Notes under the pieces: model-generated | What the model saw: only the letters and a program-made list of their open reading frames with translations | Database searches by the model: none | What the model was told of the DNA's origin: nothing | Program-made: the position numbers and the translations under genes | Shown here: in pieces, positions 8,175-16,132 of the stretch | Numbering within the stretch: position 1 is the first letter of the stretch | How the letters are laid out: every line of letters starts with the position of its first letter | Source of the DNA: Mycolicibacterium tusciae | GTDB taxonomy: Bacteria; Actinomycetota; Actinomycetes; Mycobacteriales; Mycobacteriaceae | Reading direction: 5' to 3' | NCBI RefSeq assembly: GCF_002086795.1 | Contig: NZ_MVIM01000024.1 | Location: 1 to 50,700 of the forward strand | Length of the DNA: 50,700 nucleotides

Positions 8175-9542
8175 ATGACCACCGAAACAACCGGAACAGC
8201 TGACGCGACCGATCCCTACCTGCGGCTCGCGTTGCGCGACGTAGCGGACGGGCTCAAGGTCGGGCGCTTACCGGCCCGCGTCGTCAGCGATCCTGCGCTG
8301 CACACGATCGAGATGGAGCGGATCTTCGGACGAGCGTGGGTGTTCCTCGGACATGAGTCGGAGTTGACCAAGTCCGGCGACTTCGTCGTGCGGCACATCG
8401 GGGCCGATTCGGTGATCGTTTGCCGGGACAGCTCCGGCCGGATCCAGGCGCTGTCCAATTCTTGTCGACACCGTGGTGCGCTCGTGTGCCGGGCGGAGAT
8501 GGGAAACACCGCGCATTTCCAGTGCCCGTACCACGGCTGGGTGTACAGCAACACCGGCGAGCTCGTCGGTGTGCCGGCGATGAGGGAGGCCTATCCCGGC
8601 GGCTTCGACAAGTCGCAGTGGGGATTACGTCACATCCCCCATGTCGACTCGTACGCCGGATTCATCTTCGGCAGCGTCGATCCTAAAGCGCCCAGTCTGA
8701 CCGACTACCTCGGCGACACGACGTTCTACCTCGACCTCATTGCGAAGAAGACGGCGGGCGGTTTGGAGGTGATAGGGGCACCGCATCGATGGGTGATGTC
8801 GGCGAACTGGAAGACAGCCGCCGACAATTTTGTCGGCGACTCCTACCACACCCTCTTTGCTCACCGCTCCATGGTCGAGCTGGGAATGGCGCCCGGTGAC
8901 CCGAACTTCGCGAGCGCACCAGCGGAGATCTCGCTGCAGAACGGCCACGGCGTCGGCGTACTCGGCTTTCCGCCCACGCTCGCCGATTTTCCCGAGTACG
9001 AGGGATACCCCGACGAAGTCGTCGACCAGATGGCGGCGTCCTATCCGTCGCCGGCACACAAGGACATGATGCGACGCTCGGCCTTTATTCACGGCACCGT
9101 GTTCCCGAATTTGTCGTTCATCAACGTGACCATCGCGCCGGACCATATGTCGCCCCCAACCCCCTTCATCACGTTCCGGGTGTGGCATCCGCTCTCTCAT
9201 GATCGGATGGAGATCCTCTCCTGGTTCCTGGTCGAACGCGACGCTCCGGAATGGCTGCGCGATGCGTCCCAGGCGTCCTACGTCAACAACTTCGGCCCGG
9301 GCGGTGTTTTCGAACAGGACGACGCCGAGGCATGGAAGGCCATCACCGAATCTGTCCAGGGTCCGTTCGCCGGTGCAGGCCTGCTGAACTACGAGATGGG
9401 CATGGACTTGACTCCGCTCACCGACTGGCCAGGGCCGGGAGAGGCTCTCCCGAGCGGGTACGCAGAGCAGAACCAGCGGCGGTTTTGGGGGAGATGGCTG
9501 GAATACATGGGCCAACCTGCCGCATTCGGTGGGCGTGCTTGA
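8175..9542 (+). CDS. nidA: PAH ring-hydroxylating dioxygenase alpha subunit NidA
   Basis: A 455-residue terminal oxygenase alpha subunit. The Rieske [2Fe-2S] site is CRHRGALVC...CPYHGW with Cys97, His99, Cys117 and His120. The mononuclear iron triad is Asp222-x2-His225-x4-His230 region (GDSYHTLFAH; the two His are ligands, the Asp bridges to the neighbouring Rieske centre) plus an Asp in FEQDDAEAW (382-383). It adds both atoms of O2 to a ring to give a cis-dihydrodiol. Length, start MTTETTGTADAT and nidD-nidB-nidA context support the NidA/PdoA1 group that attacks pyrene and phenanthrene. AGAAAGGG precedes the ATG. Ferredoxin and reductase partners are not adjacent. The exact substrate cannot be read from sequence alone. 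Confidence 0.88.
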   Translation: MTTETTGTADATDPYLRLALRDVADGLKVGRLPARVVSDPALHTIEMERIFGRAWVFLGHESELTKSGDFVVRHIGADSVIVCRDSSGRIQALSNSCRHRGALVCRAEMGNTAHFQCPYHGWVYSNTGELVGVPAMREAYPGGFDKSQWGLRHIPHVDSYAGFIFGSVDPKAPSLTDYLGDTTFYLDLIAKKTAGGLEVIGAPHRWVMSANWKTAADNFVGDSYHTLFAHRSMVELGMAPGDPNFASAPAEISLQNGHGVGVLGFPPTLADFPEYEGYPDEVVDQMAASYPSPAHKDMMRRSAFIHGTVFPNLSFINVTIAPDHMSPPTPFITFRVWHPLSHDRMEILSWFLVERDAPEWLRDASQASYVNNFGPGGVFEQDDAEAWKAITESVQGPFAGAGLLNYEMGMDLTPLTDWPGPGEALPSGYAEQNQRRFWGRWLEYMGQPAAFGGRA

Positions 9543-10389
9543 TGAACCTGTTACCCAGGCTGTGCGCGAAATGCGCCCGTCCAACGATCGGCGCCGCGTG
9601 AGTGCCGTGACGGCGGGGGACCGCCGGGTCGCGATCGTCACCGCCGCCGCGGCGGGGATCGGTAAGGCGATCGCCATGCGGTGGTGCCGCGAAGGTGGGT
9701 GCTGTGTCATGGCCGACACCGACGGCGAGGGTCTCGATGCCGCCGTGGCCGAATTGGCCGAGTCCGGCGCGGCAGTTTGCGGCGTCGCCGGCGACGTTTG
9801 CCTCCGCGAGGTCGCCAACGGTGTCGTCGAACGGACAATGACCGAGTTCGGGCGGCTCGACTCACTGTTCAACGTCGTCGGCGGGAGCCTGGCCCGCAAT
9901 GTTGAGGAGATCAGCGAGGAGCAGTGGCGCAGCCAGATCGACATGAACCTCGGCAGTGTCTTTCAGATGTCCAAACCCGTAATCCCCTTGCTACGCCAGC
10001 GTGGCGGCGGATCGATCGTTAACGTCGCATCGACGGCCGGGATTCTGGCCGAGAACAGGTGCTCCGCCTACAGCGCGAGCAAAGGCGGGGTCGTGCTGCT
10101 CACGAAAAACATGGCCCTCGACTTCGCTCGCGACAACATCCGCGTGAACGCGATCGCCCCTGGGGGCACCCGTACGCCGAGGATCGAACGGTTCCTGGCC
10201 GAGCACCCCGAACACGCCTCGATGATGGTTGACCTCTGCGCGATGCAGCGTTTCGCAGGACCAGACGAGATCGCTGCACCGGCTGTGTTTCTTGCCTCGC
10301 CCGAGGCGTCCTACATCACTGGTGCCGTGCTGCCGGTCGACGGAGGCATGACCGCCGGCGTCACTTTCCGGGCGTTCGAGGCGGTATGA
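9529..10389 (+). CDS. Short-chain dehydrogenase/reductase
   Basis: Classical SDR: nucleotide-binding TAAAAGIG (38-45), the NVVGG variant of the NNAG strand (115-119), Ser168 in NVASTAG, and the catalytic Tyr181-x3-Lys185 (YSASK). The end PVDGGMTAGV is typical. Following nidA with a 14-bp overlap, it may oxidise the cis-dihydrodiol to the catechol, but it belongs to the general FabG-like branch and not to the BphB-like branch seen at 49762, so another alcohol substrate is possible. The first 23 residues exceed the usual SDR length; the GTG at 9598 giving 263 residues is a credible alternative start, as is the ATG at 9571. No start has a clear ribosome site. Confidence 0.8.
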   Translation: MGVLDEPVTQAVREMRPSNDRRRVSAVTAGDRRVAIVTAAAAGIGKAIAMRWCREGGCCVMADTDGEGLDAAVAELAESGAAVCGVAGDVCLREVANGVVERTMTEFGRLDSLFNVVGGSLARNVEEISEEQWRSQIDMNLGSVFQMSKPVIPLLRQRGGGSIVNVASTAGILAENRCSAYSASKGGVVLLTKNMALDFARDNIRVNAIAPGGTRTPRIERFLAEHPEHASMMVDLCAMQRFAGPDEIAAPAVFLASPEASYITGAVLPVDGGMTAGVTFRAFEAV

Positions 10390-10446
10390 GCATGGTCCCT
10401 AACCATTGGAATCGTCGCCGGACCCACGAAAGCGCCGCGGGCTGAG

Positions 10447-11472
10447 ATGGAAGCGATCGTTCTGAACGGCAACAACGACGTCGGGCTGACATCGGTGCCA
10501 GACCCGGCGCCGCAGGCCGGTGAGGTCATCATCGAGGTGGCGGCGACCGGACTGTGTGGAACTGACCTCCACGAGTTTGTCGCGGGGCCTACCTTCTCGC
10601 AGCCGCCAGTGGTGCTCGGCCACGAAATCTCGGGCCGGATCGTTGAGGTTGGAGCGGGCATCGACCAATCCCGCATTGGCGAGGGCGCCGCGGTGATTCC
10701 GATGGACTTCTGCGGGAGCTGCCACTATTGCCACCGGGCGCTCTATCACTTGTGCCAGCGCCCAGGGTGGATCGGCTTCACCCGAAACGGGGGCTTGGCG
10801 AACTACGTCGCAGTGCCATCTCGGCTCGCGGTCCGAGTGCCGGACGTGGTGGACCTCGAGGTGGCGGCGCTGACCGAGCCGACGGCGGTGGCGTTCCACG
10901 CGGTGCGGCGAGCGAAACTGCTCCTCGGCGAAACGGTGATGGTCCTCGGCGCCGGGGCACTCGGGCTCACCGTGATCCAGTGCGCACGCGCAGCCGGAGC
11001 TGCGCGAATCTACGTCACAGAGCCAAGCGGCGTACGCGGCAGCCTGGCGCGCGACCTCGGTGCGACGTTGGTGCTCGATCCGAATGACCCCGGGACCACC
11101 GCGCGAATTTTGGAGGAGACACGGGGCGTCGGGGTGGACGTCGTCTTCCATGTGGCGGGCAGCGCGGAGGCATTCACACAAGGCCTGGACTGCCTTCGCA
11201 AACAAGGCCGCTTCATGGAGATGTCGTCATGGGCCGGTGCGGCCACGCTGGATGTCAACCGCCATCTGCTCAAGGAGATAGAGCTCCGGATGGTTTTCGG
11301 TTACGACATGTTCGACGATTTCCCGGCTGTTCTCGCCCTGATCGCTGACGGAAAACTCGCGTTAACGCCGCAGATCACCGCTCGAATCCCGCTGGACCGC
11401 GCCGTCAAGGATGGATTGGGTGGGCTATTAGAGGGCCGGGAGGGTTTGGTCAAGGTGCTGGTGAAGCCGTGA
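10447..11472 (+). CDS. Zinc-dependent alcohol dehydrogenase (MDR family)
   Basis: A 341-residue medium-chain dehydrogenase. Catalytic zinc residues are Cys37 (GLCGTD) and His59-Glu60 (GHE); the structural zinc site is Cys89, Cys92, Cys95, Cys103. VLGAGALGL is the Rossmann motif. It resembles the threonine/2,3-butanediol dehydrogenase branch and would oxidise a secondary alcohol or diol with NAD(P). It shares the same cysteine positions with the gene at 33223, so the window carries two related copies in different catabolic blocks. Its stop overlaps the start of the next gene by 4 bp. Confidence 0.85.
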   Translation: MEAIVLNGNNDVGLTSVPDPAPQAGEVIIEVAATGLCGTDLHEFVAGPTFSQPPVVLGHEISGRIVEVGAGIDQSRIGEGAAVIPMDFCGSCHYCHRALYHLCQRPGWIGFTRNGGLANYVAVPSRLAVRVPDVVDLEVAALTEPTAVAFHAVRRAKLLLGETVMVLGAGALGLTVIQCARAAGAARIYVTEPSGVRGSLARDLGATLVLDPNDPGTTARILEETRGVGVDVVFHVAGSAEAFTQGLDCLRKQGRFMEMSSWAGAATLDVNRHLLKEIELRMVFGYDMFDDFPAVLALIADGKLALTPQITARIPLDRAVKDGLGGLLEGREGLVKVLVKP

Positions 11473-12572
11473 GTGAGGGAGGCTTGATGGTCGTCGCCGC
11501 GACAAGCCGCGGTGTGTTCACTGTGTCCAGCGACGCCAAGGCCCGGGCTTGGCCCGAGTTGCCAGGGCAGGTCATGGCCATGGCTGTCCAGGACGAGCGC
11601 GTCGCCGTCGCCGTCCACAAGCACGGCGTGTTTCTGGCCACCGCGGGCGCAGACCACTGGACTGACCTCGGCGATGGCCTCGCCCACCGCGACGTGCGCG
11701 CCCTGGCGTTCGACCCGCACACACCCAACGCGCTCTACGCCGGAACTGAACCAGCGCACTTGCTGCGGTGGCAAGACGGGACCTGGGCCGAGTGCGGAGA
11801 CCTACTCGGCGTACCGGAAGCGAAAAGGTGGAGTTTTCCCATCCGCCCGGGAATCGCGCACGTCCGTACCATCGCCGTGCACCCACGCGAAGCCGACGTC
11901 GTCTACGCCGGCATTGAAGTCGGCTCCCTCCTGGTCACCCGGGACCGGGGACAGACGTGGGAGGAGATCGATGGCCTCGGTCACGACATCCACCGCGTGG
12001 TCCTGCACCCGGATGCTCCCGACCGGCTCATCGTCACCACCGGCCAGGACACGAAGCCTTACCGCGGCGGCAAGGGCATTTACCGCAGCACCGACCGCGG
12101 ATCGAGCTGGGTGCAGTCCAACACCGGACTTGGCGAGCGCAACTACACCGAAGACGCGATCGTGGTGCATCCCGCCGACCCCGACGTGGTGTTCCTCGCC
12201 GCGGCCGACGGCATCCCACCGAAGTGGGCCGCAGTGCGCCGGCTGGTGATGGGCGTGCTCAACGGCAACGTCTATTTCCTGTCGCCGTCCAAACTGCGCC
12301 GACGCCGCGGCGCCGACGTGGGATTCTTCCGCAGCAACGACGGTGGCGCCTCCTGGGTACGGCTGGATAGCGCGGACGACCGCGGCTTGTTCGACATGGT
12401 CTGGGCGCTGGAGGGCGAGCTCACTGATGGCGGCGAGCTGCTGCTGTACCACGGCACCACGGCGGGTGGACTTTACGTGTCGGAAGACGAGGGCCACACC
12501 TGGAAGTGCCTCGCCGACGGGCTCGGCGCGATCACCCACATCGCGACGCCGAAGAAAGGAACAGCGCAGTGA
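11469..12572 (+). CDS. BNR/Asp-box beta-propeller protein
   Basis: A 367-residue protein with at least four Asp-box turns: VTRDRGQTW (around 156-164), RSTDRGSSW (206-214), RSNDGGASW (288-296) and VSEDEGHTW (337-345), with intervening repeats such as VRALAFDPHTPNALYAGTE and IAVHPREADVVYAG. These repeats form a sialidase-like or photosystem-stability-factor-like propeller. No signal peptide or glycosidase catalytic residues are evident, so a cytoplasmic binding or scaffold role is more likely than hydrolysis. It overlaps both neighbours by 4 bp (GTGA at 11469 and 12569), placing it firmly in the alcohol dehydrogenase-RHO operon. Function in aromatic catabolism is unknown. Confidence 0.78.
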   Translation: MSEGGLMVVAATSRGVFTVSSDAKARAWPELPGQVMAMAVQDERVAVAVHKHGVFLATAGADHWTDLGDGLAHRDVRALAFDPHTPNALYAGTEPAHLLRWQDGTWAECGDLLGVPEAKRWSFPIRPGIAHVRTIAVHPREADVVYAGIEVGSLLVTRDRGQTWEEIDGLGHDIHRVVLHPDAPDRLIVTTGQDTKPYRGGKGIYRSTDRGSSWVQSNTGLGERNYTEDAIVVHPADPDVVFLAAADGIPPKWAAVRRLVMGVLNGNVYFLSPSKLRRRRGADVGFFRSNDGGASWVRLDSADDRGLFDMVWALEGELTDGGELLLYHGTTAGGLYVSEDEGHTWKCLADGLGAITHIATPKKGTAQ

Positions 12573-13750
12573 AGCTTGGACCGACGCTGGAGTTCGACCA
12601 TGTACAGCCGGCGATCCGGAAACGGTTCACCTCTGCCGCGGACATTCCCAAGGAGGTGTTCAGCGACCCCGACGTCTACCGGGAAGAGCTCACCCGCATC
12701 TTCTATGGCCCCTACTGGCATCCGATCGCGCACCGGGCCGAGCTGGCCGAGCGCAACGCCTTCCGGACGAGATGGCTAGCCGACGTGCCGCTGCTGATGG
12801 TGCGGGACGGCGATGACCGCATCCGCGTGTTCGTCAACTCCTGCGCCCATCGGGGAACGCTGCTGGAGCAGCGCCGGTGCGGGGTGGCGGAGCGATTCGA
12901 GTGTCCGTACCACCGGTGGCTCTTCAACAATGACGGCCGGTTCGCAGGCGCGCCACGCCGCATGCAGTTTCGCCCCGACTTCCGCGAGGAGGACTACGGC
13001 CTACGAGAGCTGCACGTAGTCGAGTCGTGGGGGTTGATCTTCGTCAGCATGGCCGATGAGCCGCCGCCGTTCGACGATTACCTCGGCGATAGCGCTAATC
13101 CGTTGCGCGACTGCATGCTCGATGACGGGGACTTGACGCTGCTGGGCTACCAGACGGTGGTGTTTCAGAGTAATTGGAAGACCTACATCGACAACGATCC
13201 CTACCATGCGCCGCTGCTGCACAGCGCGTTCAAACTGCTCAACTGGCAGGGCGGCAGCGGAAACGTGCTGGTCAGCGAGCCCTACGGGCACATGTCGATT
13301 CTGTACGATGCGCAACCCTACGTGGACAACGGCTTCCTGGCAGACCCGAGTGTGGTCACGCGGAAGGGCGACGACAGCCGAGCCCGCGTGATCGCGTTAC
13401 GGCCGGTCACGGGGATCGTGCGTCACGTTGACACGATCAACATCCGGTACGCCCGCCCACTCGGGGTTGATCGAACCGAGGTGCGATACACGTTCTTTGG
13501 CCACGCCAGTGACAGCGAGGATTTCGCACGCCACCGAGTACGCCAGTCGTCGAACCTCCTCGGGCCGAGCGGCTTCATCAGTATCGAGGACGCCGCCGTC
13601 TACAACCGCGTGCAGGCGACCGCGCGTGACGGCGGCTATCAGCGGTTTGTCGCCGGCGTCGGCCGACCATTGTCGGAGTCGTCGCAGAACGATGAGGTCG
13701 CCAACACCGGCTGGTGGGCGCACTACCAGGAGGTGATGGAGTTTTGTTGA
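12569..13750 (+). CDS. Ring-hydroxylating oxygenase alpha subunit, short type
   Basis: A 393-residue RHO alpha subunit, shorter than the other four in the window. Rieske ligands are Cys92, His94 (CAHRG), Cys112 and His115 (CPYHRW, where the usual Gly is Arg). The iron centre shows Asp210-x2-His213-x4-His218 (NDPYHAPLLH) and Asp341 in SIEDAAVYNRVQ. The sequence suits the branch acting on carboxylated or polar aromatics (benzoate/anthranilate-like) more than the PAH branch, but this is an impression. The GTG at 12569 overlaps the BNR gene stop; AAGAAAGGA is just upstream. Followed by its beta subunit with a 4-bp overlap. Confidence 0.83.
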   Translation: MKLGPTLEFDHVQPAIRKRFTSAADIPKEVFSDPDVYREELTRIFYGPYWHPIAHRAELAERNAFRTRWLADVPLLMVRDGDDRIRVFVNSCAHRGTLLEQRRCGVAERFECPYHRWLFNNDGRFAGAPRRMQFRPDFREEDYGLRELHVVESWGLIFVSMADEPPPFDDYLGDSANPLRDCMLDDGDLTLLGYQTVVFQSNWKTYIDNDPYHAPLLHSAFKLLNWQGGSGNVLVSEPYGHMSILYDAQPYVDNGFLADPSVVTRKGDDSRARVIALRPVTGIVRHVDTINIRYARPLGVDRTEVRYTFFGHASDSEDFARHRVRQSSNLLGPSGFISIEDAAVYNRVQATARDGGYQRFVAGVGRPLSESSQNDEVANTGWWAHYQEVMEFC

Positions 13751-14241
13751 CATCGAGCATCGAAGATCGGCGGGCACGTGCCGCTTACCTGGTGGACGAA
13801 CTGCTGGGAGCCTACGCGCGCGCAGTCGACGAGCGAGACTTCACCGCGTGGCTGGCGCTGTTCGCGCCGGAATGTGCCTACGAGGTGCGCGCGATGGAGA
13901 ACGTCCGTGAGGGGCTGCCGCTGGCGTACATGATGGACGATTGCCGAGAACGGCTGACCGACCGCGTGAAGATGATCCAGGAGGTCTGGGCGGGCACGGT
14001 CGAACCTTACGACACCCGCCACGTTCAGCAGCGTACGGCGATGCGTGAGCTCGGCGAAGACCGCTGGGCGGTACGGTCCAACGTCCTCGTCGCCTACACC
14101 GGCTCCTCCGGCGAGCCCGGGATCTTGGTCAGTGGCTACAGCGAAGATGTCGTGGTCCTTGACGACGAAACCGCGCTGTTTCAGCAGAAATTCGTGGTGG
14201 TGGACAACACTCCGCCGCGCTATCTGGTGTACCCCGTTTGA
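13747..14241 (+). CDS. Ring-hydroxylating oxygenase beta subunit
   Basis: A 164-residue small subunit: YLVDELLGAYARAVDERDFT at the start, WLALFAPECAYEVRA, MMDDCRERLTDRVKMIQ, TRHVQQRTAMRELG and the C-terminal FQQKFVVVDN-PPRYLVYPV. It pairs with the alpha subunit just upstream. The start is read as TTG at 13747 because it overlaps the alpha stop as TTGA, in the same style as the other junctions in this operon; a start further upstream would lie well inside the alpha gene. Sequence is clearly different from the nidB copies. Confidence 0.8.
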   Translation: MTSSIEDRRARAAYLVDELLGAYARAVDERDFTAWLALFAPECAYEVRAMENVREGLPLAYMMDDCRERLTDRVKMIQEVWAGTVEPYDTRHVQQRTAMRELGEDRWAVRSNVLVAYTGSSGEPGILVSGYSEDVVVLDDETALFQQKFVVVDNTPPRYLVYPV

Positions 14242-14269
14242 CTCGTCGACCGAAGGAAAGGATTCGAAA

Positions 14270-14668
14270 ATGACTGCCGTTGCGTTGATGTCGCCCGCGT
14301 GGGCACGCGCGTACCGCGACCTGTGGAACGACTCGGCCGAAATCCGGCAGGGTGCCAAAGAGTTGAGCATGCTGATCGAATGGCGAGTTCAGGACGCCGA
14401 CGATCAGGTCTCACAGTTGGAGATCACCGATGGTGAGGCCGTCTACGGCGGGGTGCAGATCGAAGGGCGAAAGCCGGACTTTGTTCTGACTGCAACCGCG
14501 AGCGTCTGGCACCGGGTCGCGGATGGCGAGCTAGGCATAGCGAACGCCATCGCAACGCGCAAGATCAAATTCGTGGGCCCGATCAAGGTGGCGATGGCGA
14601 ACATGGCGGTGCTCGGCGCCGGACTCCGCCTCGTAGGCCAGGTCGACGGACTCGTCTGGGGAGACTGA
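14270..14668 (+). CDS. SCP2 sterol-carrier-like domain protein
   Basis: A 132-residue single-domain SCP2-type protein. The centre has GEAVYGGVQIEGRKPDFVLT and the C-terminus AIATRKIKFVGPIKVAMANM, matching the G-x-hydrophobic-K-hydrophobic-x-G run before the final helix that closes the ligand tunnel. No catalytic residues or signal peptide. It lies 28 bp after the RHO beta gene and 2 bp before the PcaG-like gene, just ahead of the mce genes. A role in carrying a hydrophobic substrate between the transporter and the oxygenases is a reasonable inference. GAAGGAAAGG at 14252-14261 is the ribosome site. Confidence 0.78.
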   Translation: MTAVALMSPAWARAYRDLWNDSAEIRQGAKELSMLIEWRVQDADDQVSQLEITDGEAVYGGVQIEGRKPDFVLTATASVWHRVADGELGIANAIATRKIKFVGPIKVAMANMAVLGAGLRLVGQVDGLVWGD

Positions 14669-14670
14669 GG

Positions 14671-15189
14671 ATGGCAGCTGCTTCGCGGTGGCGTTGGGAC
14701 CGGAGGGCCGGCGCCTCCGGGGCCATTCAGTTTCACGGGGTGATCACCGGTGAAGATGGTCGACCAGTTCCTGACGCCTTGATCGAGACCTGGCTTTCCG
14801 CGGGCGACGACAACAACGCGGTGGAAAAGACCGGACTGCTTCGGAGCGACGGCTGGATTAATGCTCGACCGACGTGCGTCATCACCGACCAGCAGGGTCG
14901 ATACAGCGTGAAAATGGTGCCGCCTCAAGCACCTGAGCACGGATCAGCACCGTTCATAGCGGTATCAGTAGAAGCCCGGGGGGGTCTCGATCGGCTGATC
15001 ACCCGCGCCTACCTTCCGGGGTGCCATCTCGCCAAAGACTCCCTGCTGCGCCGCTTGCCCGCCGAGCAGCGGCAAGCCCTTATCACGACCCGCGACGACA
15101 TCGGACTTCGTTTCGACATCACACTGCGGCCAGCAATTTGCGTGACGGCTGAAACCTCTGATGAGTCGCGCCAGGGAGCAGTGACGTGA
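14671..15189 (+). CDS. Orphan intradiol-dioxygenase-like protein (PcaG-like)
   Basis: A 172-residue protein resembling protocatechuate 3,4-dioxygenase alpha subunits: HGVITGEDGRPVPDALIETW (32-51), CVITDQQGRYSVKMVPP, APFIAVSVEARGGLDRLITR and the final DDIGLRFDITLRP strand. In the known enzyme the iron is held by the beta subunit (PcaH: two Tyr, two His); the alpha subunit lacks a full ligand set. No pcaH-like gene is next to it. It could therefore be a binding protein, a partner of a beta subunit encoded elsewhere, or an altered single-subunit enzyme. The ATG lies 2 bp after the SCP2 gene stop; its own stop overlaps the next small ORF. Confidence 0.72.
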   Translation: MAAASRWRWDRRAGASGAIQFHGVITGEDGRPVPDALIETWLSAGDDNNAVEKTGLLRSDGWINARPTCVITDQQGRYSVKMVPPQAPEHGSAPFIAVSVEARGGLDRLITRAYLPGCHLAKDSLLRRLPAEQRQALITTRDDIGLRFDITLRPAICVTAETSDESRQGAVT

Positions 15190-15326
15190 ACGTTTTGGGG
15201 CGATGCGGCCTCGCCGTACCGGCTGTCATGGACGCATTCTGGCGATGCTGTTGGCGTCGGCGTGGCCGCGGCGACGCCGACGGTCCCGGAGGCGCACCTC
15301 AGCACGGTAATGGGGTCTTCGAGTGA
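15186..15326 (+). CDS. 46-codon small ORF bridging the catabolic genes and yrbEA
   Basis: GTG at 15186 overlaps the PcaG-like gene stop (GTGA), and its TGA at 15324-15326 overlaps the yrbEA GTG (GTGA). The ORF thus fills the gap between two genes exactly, with a 4-bp overlap on each side, matching the other junctions in this operon. The peptide has a Cys/Trp/Arg-rich middle (FWRCCWRRRGRG) and no recognised domain. It may be translated only to carry ribosomes into yrbEA. No independent ribosome site is obvious. Confidence 0.45.
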   Translation: MNVLGRCGLAVPAVMDAFWRCCWRRRGRGDADGPGGAPQHGNGVFE

Positions 15327-16132
15327 AGCGCTTTTCCCTCCGTAACACGGTCGCAGCCTTCCCGACAGCGGCTGACGTCAAAGCGCTGAAACCACTCAGC
15401 ATTATTGGCGGGCTCTACGCGATGACGCTGGACATGCTCGTCGCGATGGTCAAGCCACCGTTCCAATGGCGCGAGTTCCTCTTCCAAACATGGTTCGTGG
15501 CGCGGGTTTCTGTGGTTCCCGCGCTGACGTTGTCGATTCCCCTCGTTGTCCTCACGTCATTCACCTTCAACACGTTGCTCAGCGAATTCGGCGCCGCCGA
15601 CTTCTCAGGAACCGGCGCAGCCTTGGGCGCGGTCAACCAGATCGGCCCCTTCGTCACCGTTCTCGTCGTGGCGGGTGCGGGCGCTTCGGCGATGTGCGCC
15701 GATCTCGGGTCGCGCACCATCCGCGAGGAAGTCGATGCGATGCGGGTCCTGGGGCTTGACCCGATCCATTCCCTTGTCGTCCCCAGGGTGCTGGCGACGA
15801 CGACGGTCGCGGTGCTCCTGTCATCTGTCGTGACCGTGACTGGTCTCTTGGGCGCTTTCTTGTTCTCGGTGTACTTCCAGCACGTGACTCCCGGGTCATT
15901 CGTTGCCAGTATGACGCTGCTCACCGGTCTCAGCGATGTCCTCGTGTCTCTCGTCAAGGCCACGCTGTTCGGTTTCGTGGCAGGTCTGATCGCCTGCTAC
16001 CAAGGCTTGCGGGTGCAAAAAGGCGCGGCCGGTGTGGGTAACGCGGTCAACGAAACCGTTGTCATTGCCTTCTTGTTGCTGTTCGTCGTCAATGCCATCG
16101 TCACTGCGGTCGGGTTCGAGGTCACGAAATGA
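15323..16132 (+). CDS. yrbEA: Mce transporter permease YrbEA
   Basis: A 269-residue MlaE-family integral membrane protein, first permease of the Mce lipid importer. An N-terminal amphipathic segment is followed by about five membrane helices. The cytoplasmic coupling helix RTIREEVDAMRVLGLDP (131-147) is the conserved contact for the MceG ATPase. With YrbEB it forms the permease pair on which the MceA-F needle sits. The GTG start at 15323 overlaps the small ORF upstream, so the mce genes have no promoter region of their own here. Its 3' end overlaps yrbEB as ATGA. Confidence 0.92.
   Translation: MKRFSLRNTVAAFPTAADVKALKPLSIIGGLYAMTLDMLVAMVKPPFQWREFLFQTWFVARVSVVPALTLSIPLVVLTSFTFNTLLSEFGAADFSGTGAALGAVNQIGPFVTVLVVAGAGASAMCADLGSRTIREEVDAMRVLGLDPIHSLVVPRVLATTTVAVLLSSVVTVTGLLGAFLFSVYFQHVTPGSFVASMTLLTGLSDVLVSLVKATLFGFVAGLIACYQGLRVQKGAAGVGNAVNETVVIAFLLLFVVNAIVTAVGFEVTK

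Larger units (their letters stand above)
7465..8193. repeat. 729-bp direct repeat, copy 2 (promoter, nidB, start of nidA)
   Basis: Apparently identical to 2558-3286. At the right edge it continues into the intact nidA gene, so this is the more likely ancestral copy on that side. The interval between copies (3287-7464) holds the flavoprotein, ferredoxin and aldehyde dehydrogenase genes. Homologous recombination between the copies would delete these genes in one step and restore a single nidB-nidA. Confidence 0.95.

Noticed and set aside
8625..9944. 439-codon minus-strand frame over nidA and the SDR gene
   Set aside because: Shadow of two real genes; low-complexity Arg/Ser-rich sequence.
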